A stretch of DNA of 64,000 bases, from contig NC_072894.1 in assembly GCF_027943255.1 (NCBI RefSeq), forward strand, positions 82,685,601 to 82,749,600, given 5' to 3'. Source of the stretch: Anastrepha obliqua. Lineage: Eukaryota > Arthropoda > Insecta > Diptera > Tephritidae. A model generated the notes under the pieces. It was given only the letters and a program-made list of their open reading frames with translations. It searched no databases and was not told where the DNA came from. This document shows positions 10,880 through 22,583 of the stretch, piece after piece. Within the stretch, counting starts at the first letter, position 1. Each line of letters begins with the position of its first letter. The position numbers were made by a program, and so were the translations under genes.

Positions 10880-12484
10880 CATTTTGTTACCACATCCTCA
10901 TTACCAACTTGTTTACCAGTTATTTATGGCATGACTACATCTAGTCTGTGCGGTTTAAGAACCTTATTAGGTTGTTGACATCTAAGCCAGGCAGTTGTTC
11001 GAACAGCGGCCTGCCCAGTGTTAACATTCTGTCCCTCCATAGGGTAGGGCATTCACAGAGGAAATGGAAGATTGTTTCCTTTTACTCCGGTTGTTTACAA
11101 CTATGACAGTATGTGTTGTGAGAGATGCCCATTTTGGCTACTTGTTCTCCGACAGACCACAAGCCAGTTATGACTGCCGTTAGTCTACAGGCGTCCCGTC
11201 GTTTCAGGTTTAACAATATTGTCGATTGTTTGAGGTTGTAGGTGGGCCATAACGTTCTGCTTATTTTGCATTTCGTCTGGTCTCTTCATCTACCATCCGC
11301 GATTCGAAGGTATTTTAGGGGAATTGCACTCTTGACTGCACCTAATGGTGTGAATACCGATTCTGCAAGAGCGTTATTCATGGCAGATGGGAGATCTCCA
11401 GTTCATCTGCAGAATAAGGTAACATTATGGTAAGGCTATTCCTACTTTGTTCCACTACCATAAAGGTTGTTGCAGCTAAATCCAGTGCCTGGATTGCAGC
11501 TTGGCTATCCGAAAGAATAGCGATGTTGCCCTTAAAAGAGAAATCCATAATTAGTAGCCTACAAGCTTCCTCAATTGCCAGTCCTTCCGCCTGGAAGACA
11601 CTGCAGGCATTGGGAAGACGCATAGAATTTTCAGTTTTAAGTGTTGGAGAATATATACCAGCTCTAATACCACAATACATTTTACTGCCATCTGTATAGA
11701 CTGTAGTGTCGAAGTTGTTTAGTGAGAATCCCTTATTCCATTTCTCCTTAGATGGAAAGAGAGTGGCGAAATTCCTATTGAATGTTACCGTCGGGACGAT
11801 GTAGTCAGTCCTCACCGAGGTTAACTGAGTTTGTCGCAATAGTAGACTGGCATGACCATAAGCTTTTTCTTTCCAGCGACCCGCTTCATTTAACCTAAAT
11901 GCACTCATGGTTGCCGTCTTCTTAATGTGCAGGTCTATTGGAATAACATGATCTGATTGCACCGACCGTTATTGCACAGGCTGATCTTTGTATTCTACCG
12001 AGTTATTTGGTATTGTAATCTCTCCCTAGAGCTTTCCACCGAACTACCGAACCATACGATAAAATTAGTCGTATAACCGCCTTATACAACCATAATGTAT
12101 GCTTAGGTTGAAGACCCCATCTTCTTCCAATCATACGTTTACAGGCATATAAAGCAATTTCAGCTTTCCTTACCCGTTCTTCGACGTTTAATTTCCAGCT
12201 AAGTTTGGAGTCCAAAATTACCCCTAAGTACTTTGCACTGGGTGAAAGTGAGAGGGTTTGTCCATTAAAATTTGGTAGGGTAAAGATTGGTACCTTATAT
12301 CTGGTGGTAAAGAGCATGAGTTCTGTTTTACGCGGGTTTAAACTTAGGCCACAACCTTGTCCCCAAGAATTAAGCTTGCCTAATGCTCTCTGAATGATTC
12401 CCACTGATCGTATTAGGACACAGTCCCGACGCCATTAGCACCACATCATCAGCGTACGCCACCGCTTTTAGAATATGGCGTGCT
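10880..12484 (-). pseudogene. 5'-truncated LINE with RT end, RNase H and zinc-knuckle tail
   Basis: Read on the minus strand, the segment opens inside the reverse transcriptase with AYADDVVLMASG, whose YADD catalytic motif is at 12456-12445. The RT thumb follows (12404-12003, including SAKYLGVILDSKLSW). After a frame break comes an RNase H domain (11962-11378) with VYTDGSK, FQAEGLAIEEA and ILSDSQAAIQAL holding the D, E and D active residues. The last RNase H part is scrambled or deleted. It ends in a Cys/His block (CHSCKQ, then HFLCECP, about 11110-11040). The abrupt start within the RT at about 12484 fits 5' truncation during reverse transcription. The arrangement suits I- or LOA-like non-LTR elements. 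It is dead because of frameshifts. Confidence 0.8.
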
Positions 12485-12704
12485 GGAGAAAAAAAAAGAC
12501 TAAGAAAATATTCCAAAATTTAATTCCGAAGTGTATTTATTATGGCCCTGTTTATGTGAACACTAAGAAACAGGCAAGTCAATTTATCGATACAATGATT
12601 TCAATTTCATTAAATAGAAAATGAACATGAAAAATGATAGAATACAAAATTGTTCACATTGAAGTGGTAGAGTGAGCGTAGCTTAGCGGAATAGCTTAGA
12701 GGAA

Positions 12705-13184
12705 TGGTGGCGTTAATCGGTTTCAACACCTTAATTCAGATTTATTTTAGGAATTAAGTACTACTAATGCGGATTGACAACTAAACTTAATTCTCATAAT
12801 TTAAGCGGATTAGTGAAATTTTTGATGGCAACATTCCCGAAAAATGACATTAATATCTATTGCGAATGAAAAATAATGATACTTTTAAAGAGAAGAACAA
12901 GAAATACTGGATGCAATGCTAGTTTGTACTAACACGTTCGCAATTACATTAATTGCTTCGATATTTTCGAGCGGTTTGGGAAATTGCAATTTAAGATTTT
13001 GTTAAATAAATAATCGTTTCTTAGTATCGAGGCAGTTAATACCCGTAGTTGTTGCCTGCGGTCCATACTGACAAAACTATCCAATAAGCAAATCAGCTTT
13101 TGACTAATACGTTCAACAACCATCTGTCACACTACAATTTTAATCGGAATTAACTGCGTCGGTAATACCAGTTAACGCCACTGT
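12705..13184. mobile_element. Possible decayed foldback element (MITE-like)
   Basis: The left arm begins tggtggcgttaatcgg (12705-12720) with ttaattcagatttatttt following. The right arm, read in reverse complement from 13183, begins agtggcgttaactgg and contains ttaattccgattaaaatt. The arms match imperfectly over about 45 bases and bound roughly 480 bases without coding sequence. No target duplication was identified, and the edges are uncertain. Confidence 0.35.
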
Positions 13185-16100
13185 TTACCTAAACGATTAG
13201 GTTCGTGAAAACCAGGAAGACAATAGAAAAGTTAATGGAAAGAAAAAGTTTTTTGTCAACAAAAAAATTCAAGCAAACCGCACAGCTTTGTCTGTTGAAC
13301 AGTTTCAGTTAAATTCACTGAGAACCCAGTGGCTGTATTACGATATGCCCAACCTTCTGTGTTCTCTGAACCGAGGATGAAGACGAGGCAGTGTCGCAAA
13401 GCAAACTAAAGCAAACTGTTCCAATCTGCTGCCTAAAATAAGTAGTTTCAAAAATACCTTTGGTTTTTGCTTGTCTTTGAATAGAGACATAAAATGGGAG
13501 ACAAATTAATTTTTCGCAAAAATTGCATTGATAGTCCTTGCGAATCTAGTTGAGAAGCACAATGGAACTCCATCAACTTTGTTTTTTACACGCACTACAG
13601 ATGGCGCAGTTATAGGGAGAAATACTAATTCGTGCTGTCTGTTGACATTTTTCGAGTATACACACATAACAGGTAGCCGAAGATTCGAAAAGGCATTCAT
13701 AGAACAAATAAAATTTAACAGGAAGTCGAGAAAACGGGTTTGATGAAGTTTTAAGAATTATAAATAAAAATTTATACTTTTTTTCGCTCAATACTCTTAG
13801 TCTAATTGATGCGAGTTTTTCGTGTATTTGAATTTGATAAGTGGTTTAGTTTGGATCACGATTGAAATCAAAGTATCGAGTTTATAAGAAGCTTATCCAT
13901 TGCAGTAGTGAACTAGGCGGCCTGTCTAGATATCGGCTCCGTCCCCAAAAGGCTTAAAGGGTTCCCTTATAAAAAACATTTAAATGCTGCTAAATAGGTG
14001 TATCCTTTTCGCGTTGCGCAATTTGTTAATTTTGTGAGAAATTTAGAAGGCGCATGTTGTTTTTAGAAAATGAGTTCCCTATAGAAATGCGTAAAGCTGC
14101 AGCAGTTTTTATGCAGTTTCAAATTCTGGAGCACATTGTAAAAACCCGCCGCTCTCATTTTCACACATTGAAAAAGGGTTTGCATGAATTGTTGCAGACG
14201 TCGGTCTTGGTGTTCTGCTGATAATCGGCCACTTCAACGAGCCATTAAACATCCGGTTCAGGTTCCTATGTGGGGCATGCTTTTCCGAAAAGAGATTTGA
14301 CCGTTTATTTGTGTTTACCACCAACTTGAATGCAGTTTTGATGAATGAAATTCGCCAATAAGCGACATTGCCATCAGCTGCAAAAACGTTCGGAAGAAAT
14401 AGCTAACCTTGGATTTTACAATAGGACAATAATCCCGAAGTTGTGTAGAGTGGAAACACATAGCATAGCAAGTGGAAACAGTATCATAGCATTGATATGT
14501 TGCATTGACCTTCCCAGTCGTCGCCCAGCAAAAACTCAAAATAAAACCAATTTTGGCGCTCAAATAGTTATCAAGGCAAATTCGTCTAATTTTGAGCCGG
14601 TTACTTGCACACGTAATACAAAGTATATTATAACGCAAGGATGTGCAGCCATTATAGCTAATAGTGGTACTATACATTTTGTTGAATATATTGCGTGTTA
14701 TAAATGTTATAAGTCTATACAACGCATTTTTTTTAATCGAATTGGGTAAATATATAGTTTTCAAGTTAAGCCGGTTACGCTTCCATTAGACAGACTGCAG
14801 TTGTACATACTGTCAAAGTTCGAGCGCACCTATTGTGAAACCATTTATATGCATGCATATATACACACGTAAATGTGTGTATAGTGTTGTTGTAATTATA
14901 TCTTATACCTAGCAACAATGGCCTCGGTAGAAGTGCCTGTTTCTAAGGTCACTTTAGTCTTTAGAAAACGCGTCTTCGCGTATGTAATTGCATATGTATG
15001 TGATTGGGATGTACAGACTGGTATACACATCTCTTTATCTCACCCTGTAAGAATACTTAAACATGTAAGTCGTTTTTTAATTAAAAACTTGTGTCACATC
15101 AGCAAGTGCAATCCACACATTCAGCAAAAGAAACCCGCATCATTTTGCCAAAGCAAATACCAAATCCACAGATATTTCAATTTGATTACATATAAACATA
15201 TTATATATATATACATACATACGTATATATTTCAACCTTTTATTCCTGTACGGAACATAGGGCCCTAACATAGCTAGTTTGAGGGCGCAACTAGCAGCCG
15301 CCACACTCTGACCCGGGCGCTGTAGGCCATTAACCTCAACATTATTTGAACTAAATTTAACTACTATTTTCTAAATATTTTTGACTACAATTATCCATCC
15401 ACAACATTTTTATACTAAATTTGAATTTTTTGGAATTATGAAAGAATAATTAAAATTATTGATTTTTGGCGGATATAGTAGAAAATAGCTTCTACTTATA
15501 TACAAGTATACTCGTATACATACAATTTGAAACTACTTAGCAAAAGCTTAATACGAAAATTTACTACGGTTTTAGATCACAGAAGGGGCGCGAACTAGCC
15601 AAGGCTCACCAGTTAACACCAGTGAATATTCCTGCAGGCCATAGATAGCTACAATACACGCACATGCCAGACAGAGGCTGTTTTCATTAGATGCATGCAC
15701 ATCAGGGTGGTCAGCTCGATTTTTCCGAAGCAATCCCCCGTAATCTGCGCTAAAATCATTGAAAGCATACATACAAGGTGGCTCAAAATTAATCACCCTA
15801 TCGGAAAATTTGCAATTATTTGCAAATAGCGTCATACGTCAATCCCATTCGACACTTATGAAAGGTCAAAATAAAGATTTCCATCACTCAATAATTTTTG
15901 TGTTTTAATTTAGTAAAACAGTTCTTCAAAACAAAATTGGATGATCAATTTATGTAAGTGTATGACAATAAAAATAAGGTTTTTGTTTGTGATTTTGAAA
16001 TAAAAGACTCTTAAGCTCATATAGTTTTGTGTACATATTCGATCGTTATTGTTCCGATTTTTTTTTAAATGTACTCACATTTTTATAGAAATCGTATAAA

Positions 16101-16979
16101 CGGTTCCGTATTATTGTCATATATTTATTTATATCCCATAACTATCAGGGTTGGGCATAGTGCACTAAGTAATGAGTGAAATAAGCGGATTTAGTCAATT
16201 GGAGATTTAGTGATAATGAAACCCTTATTTTACAATAAATACCTTTAACAAATTAGTGATTGTGAAATTTAGTTTAGTCTTAAATGTTCCATCAAAATAT
16301 CTATAAGGATCATAAGGAACAATATATCTTCGTGCATTCTTCGAGTGGTCTCCTAAGTTTCATTTCCATTTTGAATAGTGTATTTCACATTGTAAATTTT
16401 TACAGTGATAAAGTTTAAAACGGCTTCTTTAAACTTAGTATTACAATTTTTGGTTAATTTACTCTCTGTTGGGCTACCCGGTCTGGCCAAACCTTTTTCG
16501 ACTTTGGATGTGAATTTAACATATTTCTTTTAGAGCTAATGACTTGAGCTTCCAAGTAGCTTCCTAAAATTTAAGTTTCTATCGATTTATGGATATAACC
16601 TTTTAAAAGGGAGGATCGAAGAGCACGAAAACAAGAATTTATAAAGTTACACCTTCGGTTTACATGCATTTGTATAGGTTGTGTTGCACATGCGCCACGT
16701 ATATAATTCATTTTAAAGTATTGCAGGTATATAGTTTTTATATGTTACTTTTTTATTGGTTTTGGTATGCATTGAGCGACCTACAGAGAAGCAAAAATAA
16801 TGGCTGAGAATATTTTGGCTTGTGAAAAAAGAAAATTGAAGAAAAAAAAGTTGATTACAATGAAATTTATGGTAAAATATGAAATGATATTTACTTATGG
16901 ATTCGGTGGAAGGCAGGCAAAACATTTTGAAGAGATTTTTCAGTGCTGTTGACATACTGGATTCTTGCATACAATACAA
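13185..16979. other. No recognised gene; few repeat remnants
   Basis: AT-rich DNA. It holds the second copy of a possible SINE-like repeat at 14269-14345. A sequence resembling one transposon terminus (acaaggtggctcaaaatt, about 15774-15791) is present without a visible partner. Overlapping open frames at 14315-14764 on both strands show no domains. Confidence 0.4.
14269..14345 (-). repeat. Possible second SINE-like repeat, copy 2 (partial)
   Basis: Shares tgtggggcatgc, an aaagagattt-acc block and ttaccaccaa, in the same order, with 836-1045. The tRNA-like head is not present in this copy. It supports a dispersed repeat, but its class is uncertain. Confidence 0.3.
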
Positions 16980-17238
16980 TAAAAATAAAAAAATGTGATA
17001 ATTGGCGCGGACACTTCTGTTAGGTGTTTGGCCTGTTTGTGGTGCGAGTCTTCATTTTGTGGCACAAATGGAGGAATCTACAGTTTCGAACGGCAAATTG
17101 TTTTTAAGAGGAGAAATACACTCGGAGTTTTGCAACTGCCTGCCGAGGGTGATCACTACTAGAAAAAGCAAGGAGATTCGAACCTACGCACTCCCGAATG
17201 GTAATCACGCACCAACCCATTTGACTACGACGGCCGCC
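16980..17238 (-). repeat. tRNA-headed SINE, copy 2
   Basis: In minus orientation the head reads ggcggccgtcgtagtcaaat and the B box ggttcgaatctcc (about 17187-17175). The common body follows, and the 3' end ccgcgccaattatcac lies near 17000. The ten bases tacaatacaa occur directly on both sides (16970-16979 and 17239-17248), a target-site duplication as expected from LINE-driven insertion. Confidence 0.8.
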
Positions 17239-18372
17239 TACAATACAAGTTTTTAGACAAAAACAACAATCCCTCTTCGCTGTGACTGATTACAATATTC
17301 CCAGCAATAGTAACTGGTTTGTTGAAAAATGATTCCATAACCAACGTGTAGTGATTTGAGAAATAACCGCTGGATTATTCATACTATTTCGATGTGTTCA
17401 ATAAAGTCGTCAAAAAGTTCCGTCTCGCATAATTTCTTCTGAGCCCATCAATTTCCTTGCAAATACAAAACTGACCAGGCCCGGATGCCCAACCGAAGGT
17501 TTTATGAAAGGTGTCCAACGTAGGCTTTAAGGAGCTATGTAGCCGACATTTTTGAAAGACAACACTACCTAATTTTTGCTCGCCCTAACATATGCACATA
17601 TCCGTTCTTGGATTTGCAAATATTAAGGAATGAGATGAGTTGTGCTGCACTCTTGCAGCGTCTGCAATCCGAGCATGTGCGGAACGTCATTTTAATTTTT
17701 CCTGGTCGTGCCTCCGAACGATTGCAACAAAAACATAAGCTCCAACTTAATGCACTATGGATATGTTTTCGTGTACATATGTTTTTTCTTATACATATGA
17801 ACATCCATGGTACATATTTTGTTTGCCATAATCTTGGAGATAAATTAAAACTGCCAACGCGACTTCTCGCTCTCAGGCGCTCTCCCGGTTTAAAATGCCA
17901 ATTAAAATACACACATACATACATACACATACTTATACACTGATATGAATTCAAGGTATCGGTGTAAAGGATGCGAGTGATGCTTTGGTTTGGCGTCAAA
18001 GTCGCGTCATGTGTGCGAAGGGCAGCAACCTAGCGCGTTGCTGTAAATGCATACAAGCCACAAACACATTCATACATTCATGGTTACGCTTGGCCAACAC
18101 ACCCGTGTACTGTTGATGTTGGAAACTAGTATGAAAAAGAAAATGCATTGCTTAAGGCAATGTAAAAGAAATTAAAGCGAAAATTCTGAAATATCAACTG
18201 CGAATATTCTTAGTAAATCCACCAATATATGCATACACACATATATACATATGTATACGTGTGTGTGTAGAGAGGGCGATAAAGGAATGTTCGCTGCGAA
18301 GGAGCGTCACAACTGAGCTTCATAGAAACTCCGTGGGTGGATAAGTGGTTGTTTTCAATATGTTGTATGCAG

Positions 18373-18398
18373 TGCTCTACGAAGGGTATGACAAGGCG
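18373..18398 (+). CDS. Candidate 26-base microexon
   Basis: Between the acceptor tatgttgtatgcag and a strong donor (gtaagtgg from 18399) lie 26 bases reading LYEGYDKA after two leading bases. Both splice motifs are good, but the segment is so short that a chance match is quite possible. Confidence 0.25.
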
Positions 18399-18673
18399 GT
18401 AAGTGGTGAAAGGAAACAACTGCCATTTGTACATATTTACCAGCGCCTATTTAAGGGTTGAATTGACTAATACTGCTTGAGAGTTGAACTGATGCGTGTA
18501 TGTATGGGAGTAGCTTAAAGTAAAACGGCGTGTGCGCGTGAGCGAATGACAATGGAAAAGCGAATCGGTAAAAGGCGACAGTGCTAGCGAAATTCACGTA
18601 CAACTCTTCAAAAACAAAAACCTGGCCAAAAGAAATTGCAAAATGTTGAGCACGAGCAGCTGTGGAAATTCAT

Positions 18674-18720
18674 ATGTATGTATATATGTATGTATGTATG
18701 TATGTATGCATGTATGTATA
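18674..18720. repeat. GTAT microsatellite
   Basis: Near-continuous gtat units with a few interruptions, including one gcatg. Confidence 0.85.
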
Positions 18721-18957
18721 CACAAATATATTATAAAATGGCTACTAAGTGCTTATAACAGCTCCTCGTCTGGGCGTCGTTCGCGCAAAAACAAAGGCAG
18801 GCATAGATGAAAATGTGGAAGTTGGAAAAGGTTGAGTGGAAAAAGTGCGGATGATGAATTACATACATATATGGTAGCAAAATGCGTCGTTTGATAATGG
18901 AAAGACGTACATATGTATATTCATATATGAACATACACATACATACACATACTAGAT

Positions 18958-19205
18958 GTTTGGCCGAACTTTCCTTTAATTTGTGCTATGCGTCTTGATG
19001 TTATCTTTGAAATACAGGAAACTACAAATTTATTCCGCCTTCGGAAGACAGATGGTTTTTATGATAAGCTTTTCTATGGCGGGAACTCCAACGGAGGTTT
19101 TCTGTTGCTGACCGACTTTTTTTTTTAATTTCATGTTTCGTGCTCTGGGTGGCCTTCGAACGCGGATCTACAGAGTAGTAGTAACGCACAACGCCAGTCT
19201 TCTAT
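18958..19205 (-). repeat. Divergent SINE copy
   Basis: The order of blocks follows the SINE body: gtttggccgaac, gcgtcttgatgtt, the aggagctttt equivalent (aagcttttctatgg) and cggaggtttt. The head differs, with a B-box-like ggccttcgaacgc (minus-strand gcgttcgaaggcc). It may be an older subfamily with a different tRNA-like head. Confidence 0.45.
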
Positions 19206-19699
19206 GACTGCTTTCATACACAACTTCAATGAAATCTTTAATTTTATTGAAATGGAGTGATAACTTTCAGAGAAAATAATTTTGAGGTGGTTTGAAAAGT
19301 ATATCACTAAAGTTACGTTTGTTCGAATTTTGAAGGGATAATTCTAAGTTACCATCATAGACTATACACACATCTCTTTCCAGATTAGTCAGAGTTTAAC
19401 ATTCCAACGAGTTTCTTCTGCTAGTCTTAGAAATTTTATTTGCATAAATGCTATTTTTTACCACCTCCTTATACTCATTACTACATACAATGCCATACAT
19501 ATATGGCTTTAGTTTTCTTGCATTTGCTTTGCACCAACAATGTGCTTGAGCGAAACTAAATCGTAACGATTATTTTCTATGGATATTTTTTTGTTGATAT
19601 TTGAAGTACTTTTGGGTTTGATCTGATTTGCTTATTGTTTTTGTTAATTTGGTAAAAGTTAATCATATGAATAAGGATAGGGGAATTTCACTAACAATA

Positions 19700-20029
19700 A
19701 AAAAAAAAAAAAAATAATTGGCGCGTACACTTCTGTTAGGTGTTTGGCCGAGCTCCTCCTCCTATTTGTGGTGTGCGTCTTGATGTTGTTCCACAAATGG
19801 AGGGACCTACAGTTTCAAGCCGACTCCGAGCGGCAGATATTTTTATGAGGAGCTTTTTAATGGCAGAAATACACTCGGAGGTTTGCCATTGCCTGCCGAG
19901 GGGCGACCGCTATTAGAAAAATATTTTTCTTAATTTGGTGTTTCACCGAGATTCGAACTAACCTTCTCTCTGTGAATTCCGCACCAACCCATTCAGCTAC
20001 GGCAGCTGCCATTTTTGTTTTTTTTTTGT
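19700..20029 (-). repeat. tRNA-headed SINE, longest copy, with target duplication
   Basis: This is the most complete copy. The head in minus orientation reads gctgccgtagctgaatgggt, with B-box-like and body blocks after it. The 3' end gtacgcgccaattatt runs into a T-rich tail. The 14 bases tttcactaacaata flank it perfectly (19686-19699 and 20030-20043). An A-rich leader of about 20 bases precedes the tRNA-like head. The head shows that transcription would be by RNA polymerase III. The partner LINE is not identified, since the tail does not match the LINE 3' ends in this window. Confidence 0.85.
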
Positions 20030-20287
20030 TTTCACTAACAATACTCAATTTATAATACCATTTTTTTAGATACCATTTTGTGCAAAAATGTACCAAGTCA
20101 AAATGTACATACATATTTTATTTGCTTGTATGCAATATAAATCTTGTTTTTATATACCCATAACGGTGATTTTTTCCGCAATGAAAACAAGACCTTTTTA
20201 TAACAATTTAAAATATAACTAATGGGCTTCTTAGTGATGATTACATATTCGAAGGAGACAGAAACGTTGCTGGTAGAGCTGGCAAAC

Positions 20288-20295
20288 TATCGATA
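20288..20295. promoter_or_regulatory. TATCGATA palindrome (DRE-like)
   Basis: A perfect TATCGATA, the core bound in Drosophila by DREF and overlapping BEAF-32 CGATA sites. A second perfect copy lies at 20987-20994, and a half-matching ctatcgatcg at 20328-20337. Function here is unknown. Confidence 0.35.
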
Positions 20296-20986
20296 GTGGG
20301 TTTGTTTAGAAAGAGAAAATTCGATCCTATCGATCGTGTGGTAAAAATTTTTAGACTTAAATGTTTTTCGAAAATTAATTCAAAAACAAAAAATAAAAAC
20401 AAAAACAAACAGATTCGCTTCAAGGCTAAACATACCAACTTATTCTATTGTGATATCCAATCCGACTATGACTGATGGTTGTACCGGTTTTGCCGAACAC
20501 TCGTTGAGATTTCGTGGATGTTGCCGGTATACTAGGAGTTTTTTTCTGACGCTTATTGAGATCAATTAAGAACTTATCAATGATCGGAGCTACCAACTCC
20601 AATGAGAGTTGAACTAAGAGGAAGTGTTCTGTAAAATTGTATTATTGTTAAATTCGGGGAAGTCGTCAACGTTTTTAACTTGGGTATACCATTATTCCCA
20701 TTATATTGCTGCAGATGCACATAATATTTTTGGGCCTTTGTGTAAAAACAACATACGCTTTCTAAATTTGTCACAAAACTTACAAACTGCACATTGCGAA
20801 AGGGAGCATTTAAATTGTTTTTATAGCGAAACTCTGAGTTTGAAGTTTTCCGGTCACTCTTCTATTAGACATACTGTACAAACAGTGGCCCTTTGTGCCC
20901 TCGTGGTACCATAGAAACTTATGTATATATATATATATATACTGTTAAACTCAAACACATCTCTACTACCGATAGTGGATAAAAAC

Positions 20987-20994
20987 TATCGATA
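20987..20994. promoter_or_regulatory. TATCGATA palindrome (DRE-like), second copy
   Basis: The surrounding bases (ggcgcacaacttatcgatag on the minus strand) resemble those at the first copy in inverted orientation, so the pair could equally be ends of a decayed element of about 700 bases. Confidence 0.35.
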
Positions 20995-21632
20995 AGTTGT
21001 GCGCCCTAGTTATTGGAATACAAATATCTGCTCAGGAGAAGTTGTATATATCGGAGGCTGATGAGAGTAGTAACATAGAATTTGCTAAAAAATTGAAATT
21101 CGATGTACTCATACAATATTTTGTAGGGGGCGTATACTTACTTGATTCATTTCTTGGTCTTTATAGAACTTAACTGCGCACCCAGGCAGGGCAAAGAAAG
21201 ATTTTTTTCCTCATGATTGATATGTACCTAGTAAATTCTTAAATCTTATAGCGGCATAAGTCAGAGAAATTTCTACCGGTATTTAATTACAAACTTGCAG
21301 TAAGTGAGGAGCTTTGGTAAAAACGAGGGCAATTAATTACTTCAACATCGAACTCATCATCTGCGACAACAAGCAAAGAAGGCGATACTTTCAGCAACAA
21401 AGGGAGTAATGGTCAAGATATTCCTTTCAATATCCTATGTGCATTGAATCCTTTACAAAAAGTGTGAAAAGCCGAACACTTTGTCAAAATGACTGTTGAT
21501 TCTATTCGTATACTTTTTGTGAAAAGTGCCGTGTATTCCTGTGCTATAATGACAATATAAACTACTCCACTGAAAATACTCCAATCAACTTTATTTGAAT
21601 AGAGTATGGCGTAGTTTTTTTCTCATAAATTA

Positions 21633-22200
21633 TACGAGGTGTGTTTAAAAAGTAAGCTGATGTCATAACTTTGCAGGCAACGCACACACCATTTTCGTTC
21701 TTGTTTGTTTTGTTGTATATGTACACAAGTCCTGAACGTCATATGTTTACAGTTTCAACTATTTGGCGTATTTGTTTTTGCGACACCTGGGCTGGTGTGC
21801 TCGATGATTAACTGCTATCGAAAAAATTATCAACAAATCTGAATTATTTGGCTAAAACTAACTCTGTAATCTTGCTACAAAAACACTCGAATTTATCACT
21901 TGCGATTTTTTCTTCTTCCCAAAATAGCAAACACCTATGCAAAGACGACGATTTGCCACGATTGTGGAGATGAGATCCGCATCGTTGGAAGAGCTAAAGC
22001 CAAACCAAAGCGCCTTTTGGCCAGAGGTGATTCGAGTAATGGAAAAAGGGTTTGCACAAAAGTATTACATACCACACATAATACAAGTGCTGGGTTACTT
22101 TGAAGGTAACAAAATATATATTCAATAATAAAAAATATTTTTCAGGAAATAAAATGTCCACGCTCGTTCTAACATGAAATTATTTCCAAATCTATTATAT
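21633..22200 (+). pseudogene. Internally deleted mariner remnant
   Basis: The left end acgaggtgtgtttaaaaagt (21634-21653) is typical of mariner termini and is preceded by TA. At 21937-22124 a frame reads like the last 60 residues of a mariner transposase, ending GYFEGNKIYI. The catalytic region is missing. The right terminal repeat was not found and the end is approximate. Confidence 0.5.
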
Positions 22201-22304
22201 CTATGTAAACAGATTACAAACAAACGTATACCTATTAGAGCAAACGCCATCTGCAGAGCATGGGAGCTATATCATAGTTCTCAGTGACGATTCCTACTAT
22301 ATTT

Positions 22305-22583
22305 GTAGCCCTAATCCCATGTCGATGGTCGTTCCTGCCCGGCCCGTTTTTTATGAAACTACTGCACGGCGAATGTTTCATACCATTTGTTTATGATAAA
22401 ATATTATTAAAATAAAAAAATGTTGAAAAATCTCTTCGGATATGTTTAGTTAAAGCTTAGAAAATACCTTATGAGTTTGTTTTAATTTTCTGTTGGCGTT
22501 ATATATGTAGTAGAAATAAGCGCCGATCCATCGACATGGGATTAAAGTGCCAAATGCAACGACATGGGATTAGGGTTACTACT
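22305..22583. repeat. Inverted repeat pair with duplicated right arm
   Basis: The left arm gtagccctaatcccatgtcg (22305-22324, then atgg) is matched in reverse complement by ccatcgacatgggatta (22528-22544). It is matched again by cgacatgggattagggtta (22560-22578). The loop of about 200 bases holds no recognised gene. Confidence 0.5.

Larger units (their letters stand above)
17249..18957. other. No confirmed gene
   Basis: Mixed unique-looking DNA with overlapping open frames on both strands at 17565-17999, which carry no recognised motif. It contains a candidate microexon (18373-18398) and a GTAT microsatellite (18674-18720). Confidence 0.35.

Noticed and set aside
14315..14764. Overlapping frames of 134 and 149 codons on opposite strands
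   Set aside because: Mirror-image open frames without motifs or codon bias, typical of chance.
15774..15800. acaaggtggctcaaaattaa, similar to a Tc1/mariner-type terminus
   Set aside because: No partner terminus, transposase or TA-bounded unit was found, so it is not annotated as an element.
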